6,778 nt of DNA from the NCBI GenBank assembly GCA_964385305.1, contig CAYLOP010000161.1, positions 1 to 6,778 on the forward strand, written 5' to 3'. How positions within the stretch are numbered: position 1 is the first letter of the stretch; every line of letters begins with the position of its first letter. Made by a program: the position numbers and the translations under genes. Below the pieces are notes generated by a model that did not search any database, was not told the origin of the DNA, and saw only the letters and a program-made list of their open reading frames with translations. Origin of the DNA: CAYLOP01 sp964385305 (GTDB lineage Bacteria > Chloroflexota > Anaerolineae > Anaerolineales > E44-bin32). This document shows positions 1 through 5,074 of this stretch, piece after piece.

Positions 1-49
1 TGCCTTTAGTTCGGTATTTTAAGGATCTATAGATATCGCTTACAAGAAG

Positions 50-148
50 ATGCCGCATAAAAAGTCGCTGAAGCTGACCTGGAGGTTAGGCGAAAAATAA
101 GTCTCGAAATGAGCTTCAGGGCGGTAGAAATGAATCGCAGATCATTTC
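50..148 (+). promoter_or_regulatory. Possible leader of the nucleotidyltransferase gene: 16-codon mini-ORF plus competing hairpin repeats
   Basis: A short ORF runs from ATG at 50 to TAA at 98-100 (MPHKKSLKLTWRLGEK). It is followed by two direct copies of GAAATGA (106-112 and 127-133) and one inverted copy TCATTTC (142-148). The second GAAATGA and TCATTTC form a perfect 7-bp stem with an 8-nt loop, and the first copy could pair with the same arm instead. A leader peptide followed by alternative hairpins ahead of a resistance-type gene resembles attenuator layouts known for some antibiotic-resistance genes. The mini-ORF has no strong ribosome binding site and 16 codons easily arise by chance, so this is a tentative regulatory call. 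No longer ORF enters from the left edge on the + strand. Confidence 0.22.
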
Positions 149-212
149 CAGGCAGCTTAGCTCCGCGCCGTTAGGCGGACACGGGGCGAGTATCTACGCT
201 ACGGGAGACGAG

Positions 213-776
213 ATGATTAGCGCTGAAGACGTCATCAGCATCTACCAGAGCCTTTCGGACAACAACATTCAAATCTGGCTAACCGGTGGATGGGGAATCG
301 ATGCTCTGCTCCGAGAGCAAACGCGTTCTCATAAGGATCTCGACGTCATCTTGCTGGTGGACGACATCGTTCGAATGCGGGAACTCCTGGGCCGCGATGG
401 ATACGGCTTGAAGCAGCTCTGGCCCGAAGACAACTTGGTCGTGGATGCGCATGGGACCCAGACACCGACAGCCTTCGTACTGCAGGATTCGGAGGGGCGT
501 GAGGTTGATGCACACGCGATGCGTATTGATGATCAGGGCAATGGGATTCCGGCGTGGGCGGATGACGAAGGGCTCGTTTTCAAGAGGGAACATCTTGCCG
601 GAGAGGGCATGATTGCTGGCCTCGCAGTCCGCTGCCTTTCCCCCGAAATGCAGGTGTTATGCCATAGGGGCTATGACCTTCCAGACCAGCAGTCGCGCGA
701 TATGGAGCTGATACATGAGAGGTTTGATGTCGATTTCCCGAATGAGAATTCTCACACCCGACAATCGGGGGCCTGA
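213..776 (+). CDS. LnuA/LinA-like nucleotidyltransferase (lincosamide or aminoglycoside adenylyltransferase family)
   Basis: This 187-residue protein is close in length to LnuA/LinA-type lincosamide nucleotidyltransferases (about 160 residues). The nucleotidyltransferase core is clear. GGWGIDALL (25-33) is the nucleotide-binding glycine motif. It is followed by R38, H40 and the acidic pair D42/D44 (HKDLDV), and then by D99/H101 in VDAHAM, which matches the third metal-binding position (DIHP in LinA). LSPEMQVLCHRGYDL (about 142-156) matches the conserved C-terminal segment of LinA. Such enzymes transfer AMP from ATP to a hydroxyl of a lincosamide or related antibiotic in the cytoplasm. Here the substrate is inferred; many chromosomal homologues have no proven drug substrate. 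The start ATG is supported by GGGAG at 203-207 with a 5-nt spacer. It stands alone, with no mobility gene or clear attC site beside it. The tail after about residue 170 is poorly conserved. Confidence 0.88.
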   Translation: MISAEDVISIYQSLSDNNIQIWLTGGWGIDALLREQTRSHKDLDVILLVDDIVRMRELLGRDGYGLKQLWPEDNLVVDAHGTQTPTAFVLQDSEGREVDAHAMRIDDQGNGIPAWADDEGLVFKREHLAGEGMIAGLAVRCLSPEMQVLCHRGYDLPDQQSRDMELIHERFDVDFPNENSHTRQSGA

Positions 777-790
777 GATGGCGGTCTGCG

Positions 791-814
791 CGCGTCGCCG
801 GACAATTCGACGCG
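791..814 (+). other. Hairpin after the nucleotidyltransferase gene
   Basis: CGCGTCG (791-797) pairs perfectly with CGACGCG (808-814) around a 10-nt loop, 14 nt after the stop codon. No T-run follows, so it is not a standard intrinsic terminator. It could slow transcription or stabilise the 3' end of the mRNA. Confidence 0.35.
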
Positions 815-911
815 AGAGTTAACCGCTCGAATGCGGCTCGCCGAGCGTTGTTTGCCCCAGGACACACTATGGCTCGGTTCTCGCCGCCTGACGTTTCACC
901 GGAGGAGGCTG

Positions 912-971
912 GGGATCCAGTCCGGTTCCGTCAAGTCAAGCTTGATGAACGATCTTCGCGGAATGAACGGT
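912..971 (+). repeat. Dispersed repeat module R1, copy 1
   Basis: This module shares GGGATCCAGTC, AAGCT-GATGAACGATCT and TCGCG...GAACGGT in order with 1185-1234. Outside gaps, the first two blocks match at 28 of 29 positions. Copy 1 carries 15 extra nt (923-937) ending in AGTC, and the same four bases precede the insertion point (919-922), so the difference looks like replication slippage. Confidence 0.7.
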
Positions 972-989
972 CAAGCTCATCCTTCGGAT

Positions 990-1058
990 ATGCTCCGCGA
1001 GGGCGAACGGTGCAATGCGAATTGCCAACAAGATTGTATTATAGGGATATTGAGATGG
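990..1058 (+). repeat. Degenerate dispersed repeat, partial unit
   Basis: The left part (990-1003) matches 4726-4739 at 13 of 14 positions (ATGCT-CGCGAGGG). The right part (1017-1058) aligns without gaps to 4830-4871 at about 30 of 42 positions, with most mismatches in the last 32 nt being A/G changes. Both blocks keep the order they have near 4720-4870 but with less spacer, so this is probably a decayed and shortened copy of the same unit. Confidence 0.5.
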
Positions 1059-1111
1059 CCAATGGTGATCCGAGCCCGGGTGCCTCCCCGCATACACTCT
1101 CCGCCGCGCCT

Positions 1112-1151
1112 CGCCCCCTACGGGGATGCTACGCGAGGGACGCTTCACGGA
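1112..1151 (+). repeat. Dispersed repeat module R2, copy 1
   Basis: This matches 4712-4751 without gaps, differing at only three positions over about 40 nt (core CTACGGGGATGCT, CGCGAGGGACGCTTC). The two copies lie about 3.6 kb apart in the same orientation, on either side of the TatD, methyltransferase and toroid genes. Confidence 0.8.
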
Positions 1152-1184
1152 ACGCGGGACTTCGCTCCCCCACGCTGACGCTCT

Positions 1185-1234
1185 GGGATCCAGTCAAGCT
1201 GGATGAACGATCTCGTCTTCGCGCGACGAACGGT
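1185..1234 (+). repeat. Dispersed repeat module R1, copy 2
   Basis: This is the second copy of the module at 912-971, lacking the 15-nt insert and carrying 5 extra nt (1214-1218). A perfect 12-nt palindrome GCTTCGCGAAGC (1235-1246) follows directly. The motif GCTTCGCG recurs at 4742, 4796 and 4811 in the other repeat region. An upstream in-frame ATG at 1203 lies inside this repeat, which argues against it being the start of the TatD gene. Confidence 0.7.
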
Positions 1235-1286
1235 GCTTCGCGAAGCTCGAGATTGTAAGGCGCCGTATTTTCAAAGGCTAGTTCCG

Positions 1287-2093
1287 ATGCTAATCGATGC
1301 CCATGCGCACATAGATAGATATGAGATAGCAGGCGAAAGGGCTCTGTCCACCGCTTTGGCTGAGATTGATACGCGTAAGATATTCACAATTAGCAACTCA
1401 ATGGACCTGCCGTCATATAAGAGGAACAGGCAGATAGCCGAATCGTGTGATTACATCCTCCCCACCTTTGGGATCCACCCATGGAATGCTGGTCAGTATG
1501 CAGATCGCTTAGGAGATTTGGACGAAGCAATTGAAAGGAGCCCAATGATAGGAGAAATCGGTCTCGATTTCTATTTTGTCGATGATGAAAAGGAATACCC
1601 TAATCAAATGAAGGTTCTTGAGTATTTCTTTGCCGCTTCCAAGAAGCAGAACAAGATTGTGACCCTCCATACCAAGGGAGCAGAGAAATCTATCTTGGAA
1701 CTGTTGAAGCAATTCGAGCTCCCACGCGTGATTATTCATTGGTATTCAGGGCCATTTGATATCTTCAAGAGACTGGCGGACATGGGAATCTATTTCACGG
1801 TTGGCATAGAGGCCTTATATTCAGAACATATTCAAGCGATCGCTCGATCCGTGCCGTCTGAACAGATGTTGACAGAGACGGATAATCCCGGAGGTCCTAA
1901 GGCCTTTATTGGTGGACCAGGAACGCCTCGATTGATTGAGGACGTTGTAGATAAGCTGGCGGAATTGAGAAATGCCAAGCGTGAGGAAATCACTTCAATC
2001 GTTCAATCCAACTTACTGCACCTTATTGGTGATGACCCTTGGTTTGAGGGTACCAATCTGCATTTCTTAGAACCTGGGGAAAATGGCTACTAA
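1287..2093 (+). CDS. TatD-family metal-dependent hydrolase (putative DNase)
   Basis: A 268-residue amidohydrolase-fold protein of typical TatD length. All expected metal ligands are present: H6 and H8 in DAHAHID, E90 in GEIGLDFYF, H128 in TLHTKG, H151 in IIHWYSG and D199 in TETDNPGG; GIHPWN (62-67) is also typical. Family members act as divalent-metal 3'-5' DNases or phosphoesterases in the cytoplasm. The IIHWYSG and YFTVG segments resemble the QatD branch of anti-phage Qat systems, but no QatA, QatB or QatC is nearby, and similar stand-alone TatD proteins are widespread. I chose ATG 1287 because the family motif starts at residue 3. The longer start at 1203 would add 28 residues translated from a dispersed repeat. 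The ribosome binding site is weak (AAAGG, 1273-1277). The gene is locally very AT-rich (21 G+C of 60 at 1561-1620), unlike the AOR gene, which suggests separate acquisition. Confidence 0.9.
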   Translation: MLIDAHAHIDRYEIAGERALSTALAEIDTRKIFTISNSMDLPSYKRNRQIAESCDYILPTFGIHPWNAGQYADRLGDLDEAIERSPMIGEIGLDFYFVDDEKEYPNQMKVLEYFFAASKKQNKIVTLHTKGAEKSILELLKQFELPRVIIHWYSGPFDIFKRLADMGIYFTVGIEALYSEHIQAIARSVPSEQMLTETDNPGGPKAFIGGPGTPRLIEDVVDKLAELRNAKREEITSIVQSNLLHLIGDDPWFEGTNLHFLEPGENGY

Positions 2094-2110
2094 CCAACAC
2101 GCTGGAGCGG

Positions 2111-2132
2111 AAACCGGATGCGGGCGGTTTTT
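2111..2132 (+). terminator. Probable intrinsic terminator of the TatD-family gene
   Basis: AAACCG (2111-2116) pairs with CGGTTT (2125-2130) around an 8-nt loop, and a T-run spans 2128-2132. It starts 17 nt after the TatD stop codon. The stem is short with only three G-C pairs, so termination may be partial. Confidence 0.45.
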
Positions 2133-2251
2133 CATCGAAGATGGCAATCCGGCACAGCCCAGCTCGAAACCGTTAAATTGCACTCTTGAACCCTTTTCTC
2201 CCGGACATGGTTATTGCGGTCTGCAGCGTAGCTAGGTATCTTCTCATTATC

Positions 2252-2276
2252 TAGGAGCGTGGATAGCTTGCTCCTA
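2252..2276 (+). other. Perfect 7-bp hairpin in the gap
   Basis: TAGGAGC (2252-2258) pairs perfectly with GCTCCTA (2270-2276) around an 11-nt loop. No T-run follows. It is about 225 nt before the methyltransferase start, so it could lie in a leader transcript or be an operator-like site. Its function is unknown. Confidence 0.35.
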
Positions 2277-2355
2277 TATACGTCCGCGACGGACCGTCAA
2301 GCCCGGCGCCGGATGGCTGGATCTGGCGCTCTAGCCGGACTAATGGCAGATTCGT

Positions 2356-2447
2356 GTGATACCAATTGTCACTTTAAACGCCGTGTATTCAGGCGCTTCC
2401 ATGGGGGTGTGGCAAAATATAGCACTTCGCTAGACAATTGGTATGAC
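2356..2447. repeat. 15-bp inverted repeat bounding a 92-nt segment
   Basis: GTGATACCAATTGTC (2356-2370) is the inverse of 2433-2447 at 14 of 15 positions, with 62 nt between the arms. Each arm contains the palindrome CAATTG. I see no target-site duplication immediately outside the arms. It could be paired binding sites for a dimeric regulator upstream of the methyltransferase gene, or the ends of a very small non-autonomous element. Confidence 0.5.
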
Positions 2448-2489
2448 TCTCATCCCTGACCTCTTAAGACCACGAACTGGCCGCATTGC

Positions 2490-2495
2490 AGGAGG
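2490..2495 (+). promoter_or_regulatory. Strong ribosome binding site that sets the methyltransferase start
   Basis: AGGAGG lies 5 nt before GTG 2501. The in-frame TTG at 2486 precedes this site and the GTG at 2495 overlaps it, so neither can use it. This supports 2501 as the start. Confidence 0.7.
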
Positions 2496-2500
2496 TGGCT

Positions 2501-3331
2501 GTGACTTCACATATAGCGAAAGATCCTGAGAAGACAGGGATGAAGCTCATCGAAGCACATGTCCCCGGCATTTACAGCTTCAAGAGCATCGTTTTTATCG
2601 CGGTCTGTTCCCTCGGGCCGCTTGTCTTGGCACATCTTATTAACCTCATTAGCTGGTGGGCGCCATTGGTCTCGACGGCGGCTTGGGATATGCTGGCGTT
2701 CTATCTGATGTCGAGGATGCCGCGAAACGCGGAGAGAATCCGGGAGCGCTATCGGACGAAGTATGGTGATCGGGCGTATCAGCAGTTCTTCTACCGTTAC
2801 GTCGTGCCCGTCGTTGCTCCGAGTACGATTGGGTTCTTGATGATATTGGCCGTTGAAAACAATCAGTTTCTCCCGGCGCTTTACCCCTACGATCACCTGC
2901 TGTACCAAACACTTTCGCCGTCGTGGATCTTCATGCCGGTTGGCATCGTTCTCCTTGTTTTCTCATTGTTGGCGATGCGAATATCAATCAACGGCGGCTT
3001 CGACCGCGACACTGAACTGTTTCTCTACATCATCCATCCCGAGAAATCATTCCCCATTCATGGCGGGACATACCAATACGTCCGCCATGCTCACTATGCA
3101 GAGGGGATATGGATGGGGATCGCGTTTGCGTTTCTGGCGCAGAATTGGATGAGCTTCATAATTTCGTCTTTGTTGTTCCTGGAATGTTATGGCATAGCAC
3201 GCGAGGAGGACAAGGAATTGATCCGCCGGTACGGGGCGTCGTTTGAAACATACGTCAGGAGCAAGCCTATGTTCTTCCCCAGGATTAAGGACCTCGGCGG
3301 CCTTGTAAGGCTGGTCTTGACCGGAGCTTAG
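2501..3331 (+). CDS. Integral-membrane methyltransferase, isoprenylcysteine carboxyl methyltransferase (ICMT)/phospholipid methyltransferase-like
   Basis: This 276-residue membrane protein has hydrophobic segments near 27-49, 55-70, 101-118, 141-160 and 202-231 (the last probably two helices). The C-terminus carries the signature of the ICMT/PEMT superfamily: GGTYQYVRHAHY (188-199), a hydrophobic hairpin, then the acidic pair E235/E236 in AREEDKELIRRYG, followed by F248..Y251 and a basic, proline-containing end. These residues form the S-adenosylmethionine site in characterised relatives. Bacterial members methylate lipids or small molecules, and the substrate cannot be read here. The usual R-H-P-x-Y motif is R-H-A-H-Y, lacking the proline. 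Roughly 130 N-terminal residues are extra compared with short bacterial ICMT-like proteins. GTG 2501 is chosen because of AGGAGG 5 nt upstream; ATG 2540 is a weaker alternative. It is a single-gene unit, with gaps of about 350 to 410 nt on both sides. Confidence 0.82.
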   Translation: MTSHIAKDPEKTGMKLIEAHVPGIYSFKSIVFIAVCSLGPLVLAHLINLISWWAPLVSTAAWDMLAFYLMSRMPRNAERIRERYRTKYGDRAYQQFFYRYVVPVVAPSTIGFLMILAVENNQFLPALYPYDHLLYQTLSPSWIFMPVGIVLLVFSLLAMRISINGGFDRDTELFLYIIHPEKSFPIHGGTYQYVRHAHYAEGIWMGIAFAFLAQNWMSFIISSLLFLECYGIAREEDKELIRRYGASFETYVRSKPMFFPRIKDLGGLVRLVLTGA

Positions 3332-3335
3332 ATTG

Positions 3336-3367
3336 AGGGCATCTTCTAAGGTCGTGGGAGCCCTTTT
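3336..3367 (+). terminator. Weak terminator-like hairpin after the methyltransferase gene
   Basis: AGGGC (3336-3340) pairs with GCCCT (3360-3364), and a four-base T-run overlaps the end (3364-3367). It begins 5 nt after the stop codon. The 19-nt loop and short stem make it uncertain. Confidence 0.28.
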
Positions 3368-3511
3368 GTAGATGGTGTCTCCAGACGGCAGATTTCAGTC
3401 TCTTTCGGCCTCTGTAGAGCCCTCCCACATACCCCGTTTGCGTTGCTGGGATGGACATCACTCCGTCGCCCCAGATTATTGAGAGGATACATAGCCAGTA
3501 GGCCAGTTGAA

Positions 3512-3575
3512 GAGCGCCGTTTTACCCCGTACTGCAGCCAACCGCGCCTATTGGTGTACGAAAACAGCGGCGCTC
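3512..3575. repeat. 64-nt imperfect palindrome (foldback element)
   Basis: GAGCGCCG (3512-3519) pairs with CGGCGCTC (3568-3575). Inside this, TTTT (3520-3523) pairs with AAAA (3561-3564), leaving a 3-nt bulge. CGTAC (3528-3532) pairs with GTACG (3556-3560), and CCAA (3538-3541) with TTGG (3551-3554). That gives 21 pairs in nested order around a 9-nt loop. It is about 110 nt before the next gene. It could be a structured RNA leader, a decayed small palindromic element or a regulator site. It shares no obvious sequence with the inverted repeats at 2252 or 2356. Confidence 0.55.
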
Positions 3576-3682
3576 CTGTAATCGATGTGGGTTTCAAGGC
3601 AAAGGCATCACCGCAAATCCGGCGCGGCGGTTGAACTCGAGACCGATAGCTAGCCGATGGATATCATCATGAGGAACGCAAA

Positions 3683-4675
3683 GTGGACGGATTGATGGAC
3701 TGGTTGTTGAGTGGCCCTCCCTGGGTTGAGTATCGTACCCGTGTAGATTTACTTGAGCAGGCAGAAGATGCTCCTGAAGTTCGGAGAGCTCGTGAAGCCA
3801 TGCTTGATCATTCCCAAGTGAAGACGCTCGTTAAAGAGTTGGCTGATTGGCCTGGTCAGGTTCTCAGGTCGCATAAGTCGGCAGGCCATACGCTTCATAA
3901 ACTTACATTTCTTGCTGACTTGGGTTTTCGTACGGACGACGCATGTATCTCTCCAATCATTCGCAAAATCCAAACCTACCGTTCTAAAGAAGGTCCTTTC
4001 CAGGTGAAGGTAAATATCAATCCCAACTATGGGGGAACTGGCGAAGACCAATTTGTGTGGATGCTGTGTGATGCTCCGTTAATTCTATATTCACTGAGTA
4101 AGTTCGGCTTAGGTACTTCTCATGAAGTACGTAGCGCTACAGATTATCTGGTCGGGCTGGTGCGTGAGAATGGCTGGCCGTGTGCCGTGGCCCCAGAGTT
4201 AGGCAAGTTTCGGGGGCCAGGGCGTAAATCAGATCCCTGTCCATACGCAAATCTGCTTATGCTCAAACTACTAGCGCAAATCCCAGAGTACCATGCCAGC
4301 CAGAGCGTCCAAATCGGAGTGGAAACATTACTCTTGATGTGGGAGCGAAGAAGAGAGCTGCGTCCGTATTTATTTGCAATGGGGAGTGGTTTCACAAAAC
4401 TCAAGGCGCCATTTATATGGTACGACATATTGCACGTTGCCGATGTCCTCACCCAGATCCCTTGGGTGCAGGGTGATAGTCGTTTGTCTGAGATGATAGA
4501 CATAATCAAGAGTAAGGTTCGAGATGATGGGCGTTTTACCAGTGAGTCGGTGTGGCGCGACTGGAAAGGGTGGGATTTTGGACAAAAACGTGATCCTTCA
4601 TGGTGGATAACACTGGTTTCGCACCGAATTCTTAAGCGAGTAAATGGCTCACTGAGAAAGATATCAGCTGGCTAG
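3683..4675 (+). CDS. Alpha/alpha-toroid (prenyltransferase/squalene-cyclase-like repeat) family protein of unknown function
   Basis: This 330-residue soluble protein has no signal peptide or membrane span. The opening WLLSGPPWVEYRTRVDLL (7-24) and the block GHTLHKLTFLADLGFRTDD (68-86) resemble a family found in Chloroflexota and related bacteria, often labelled 'nitrogen fixation protein NifH' or prenyltransferase/squalene-oxidase repeat protein. Other conserved-looking blocks are GGTGEDQFVWMLCDAP (117-132), GWPCAVAPELGKFRGPGRKSDPCPYANLLMLKLLAQ (164-199) and DDGRFTSESVWRDWKGWDF (281-299). The repeated helix pairs with G/W-rich turns suggest an alpha/alpha toroid. There is no P-loop (GxxxxGKS), so it is not nitrogenase iron protein, and I see no DxDD or QW motif typical of active cyclases. 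GTG 3683 follows GAGGAA (3671-3676) with a 6-nt spacer; ATG 3695 is the alternative. Base composition is more AT-rich than in the AOR gene. I do not know its function. Confidence 0.8.
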   Translation: MDGLMDWLLSGPPWVEYRTRVDLLEQAEDAPEVRRAREAMLDHSQVKTLVKELADWPGQVLRSHKSAGHTLHKLTFLADLGFRTDDACISPIIRKIQTYRSKEGPFQVKVNINPNYGGTGEDQFVWMLCDAPLILYSLSKFGLGTSHEVRSATDYLVGLVRENGWPCAVAPELGKFRGPGRKSDPCPYANLLMLKLLAQIPEYHASQSVQIGVETLLLMWERRRELRPYLFAMGSGFTKLKAPFIWYDILHVADVLTQIPWVQGDSRLSEMIDIIKSKVRDDGRFTSESVWRDWKGWDFGQKRDPSWWITLVSHRILKRVNGSLRKISAG

Positions 4676-4711
4676 CCACTCGTTATCCCGCGAACCCCCT
4701 CGGCAGCGCTC

Positions 4712-4751
4712 CGCCACCTACGGGGATGCTGCGCGAGGGACGCTTCGCGGA
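4712..4751 (+). repeat. Dispersed repeat module R2, copy 2
   Basis: This pairs with 1112-1151, differing at only three positions over about 40 nt. Here CGCGA (4732-4736) and TCGCG (4745-4749) can form a 5-bp hairpin, which base changes disrupt in the first copy. It begins 36 nt after the stop codon of the toroid-family gene. Confidence 0.8.
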
Positions 4752-4829
4752 CTGTGGGATCTTCGGGAGACAACCGCACTTACCCTTTACAGGGAGCTTC
4801 GCGGCAGCGTGCTTCGCGCGGGAGGGGGA

Positions 4830-4871
4830 GCGATCTGCAAACAGAGTTGTGTGATGGGGATGTTGGGATTG
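4830..4871 (+). repeat. Dispersed repeat, TTG-rich module copy
   Basis: This aligns without gaps to 1017-1058 at about 30 of 42 positions. In the last 32 nt, seven of nine mismatches are A/G transitions, mostly A in the first copy and G here. This suggests an old shared repeat that has diverged. Confidence 0.45.
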
Positions 4872-4934
4872 CTGTGTCTTTGGGTCTTACTCCCTCTAAC
4901 CCGTTAGACTTGGATGCAACAGGGCGTTTTGGGA

Positions 4935-4964
4935 TGGACGCGTGCGAGGCGAGTAGTGTAGAAT
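4935..4964 (+). promoter_or_regulatory. Possible sigma-70-type promoter for the AOR gene
   Basis: TGGACG (4935-4940, 4 of 6 to TTGACA) and TAGAAT (4959-4964, 5 of 6 to TATAAT) are separated by 18 nt. Transcription from here would give a leader of roughly 100 nt. It lies just downstream of the repeat region. Confidence 0.3.
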
Positions 4965-5074
4965 AACGAACTCTGAGGAGAATCTGGCGAGTTGCAAAAG
5001 GGTGGGAGAAACAAGAGCTGCTTTCTTCAGGGCTGGATATGAGCTTTTAGACTTAGGTGAGAGGGTTGCTTGAG

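Larger units (their letters stand above)
777..1286. other. Gene-free gap with degenerate GC-rich repeats
   Basis: This 510-nt stretch holds a small hairpin (791-814) and several partial copies of a dispersed repeat family, listed separately. Open frames across it translate to arginine-, proline- and serine-rich sequence without domain character, which is typical of GC-rich repeats. I see no gene and no gene remnant that I can name. Confidence 0.6.
2094..2500. other. Gene-free gap with several inverted repeats
   Basis: This holds a terminator-like hairpin (2111-2132), a 7-bp hairpin (2252-2276), a perfect 10-nt palindrome CCGGCGCCGG (2303-2312) and a 15-bp inverted repeat (2356-2370 with 2433-2447). 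A 66-codon GTG frame at 2259-2459 starts in the loop of the 7-bp hairpin and has no recognisable protein character, so I do not call it a gene. Confidence 0.55.
3332..3682. other. Gene-free gap containing a long imperfect palindrome
   Basis: The gap starts with a weak terminator-like hairpin (3336-3367) and contains a 64-nt foldback (3512-3575). A 63-codon frame (3443-3634) runs across the palindrome and shows no protein features, so I leave it out. No promoter of convincing quality is visible before 3683. Confidence 0.5.
4676..5074. other. Gap with dispersed repeats and the AOR promoter region
   Basis: The first half holds repeat-family copies (4712-4751 and 4830-4871) and three GCTTCGCG motifs (4742, 4796 and 4811). 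The second half holds a possible promoter (4935-4964) and a leader of about 100 nt before the AOR start. A 70-codon frame across 4754-4966 is translated repeat, not a gene. Confidence 0.55.

Noticed and set aside
1..58. Minus-strand frame starting at 58 and running off the left edge (MRHLLVSDIYRSLKYRTKG), a possible divergent gene
   Set aside because: Only 19 codons are visible, with no nearby ribosome binding site and no recognisable motif.
85..176. Two GTTAGGC heptamers (85-91 and 170-176) resembling integron attC core sites ahead of a cassette-type resistance gene
   Set aside because: No matching RYYYAAC partner lies between them or just after the gene, and there is no imperfect foldback of attC form. 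Two 7-mers alone do not support an integron cassette.
848..1258. Long overlapping frames across the first repeat region
   Set aside because: They encode low-complexity R/P/S-rich sequence, span repeat modules and lack good start sites. They are explained by GC-rich repeats without stop codons.
1203..1286. Longer N-terminus for the TatD protein
   Set aside because: The extra 28 residues come from a dispersed repeat copy, and TatD proteins begin directly with the HxH strand found from residue 3 of the shorter form.
3354..3428. 7-bp inverted repeat GTGGGAG and CTCCCAC
   Set aside because: The arms are 61 nt apart and short, and a match of this size is expected by chance in a 350-nt gap.
1287..4675. 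A three-gene defence or biosynthetic system (TatD hydrolase, membrane methyltransferase, toroid protein)
   Set aside because: The genes are separated by about 350 to 410 nt with terminator-like hairpins, differ in ribosome-binding signals and share no known pathway. No other components are present.
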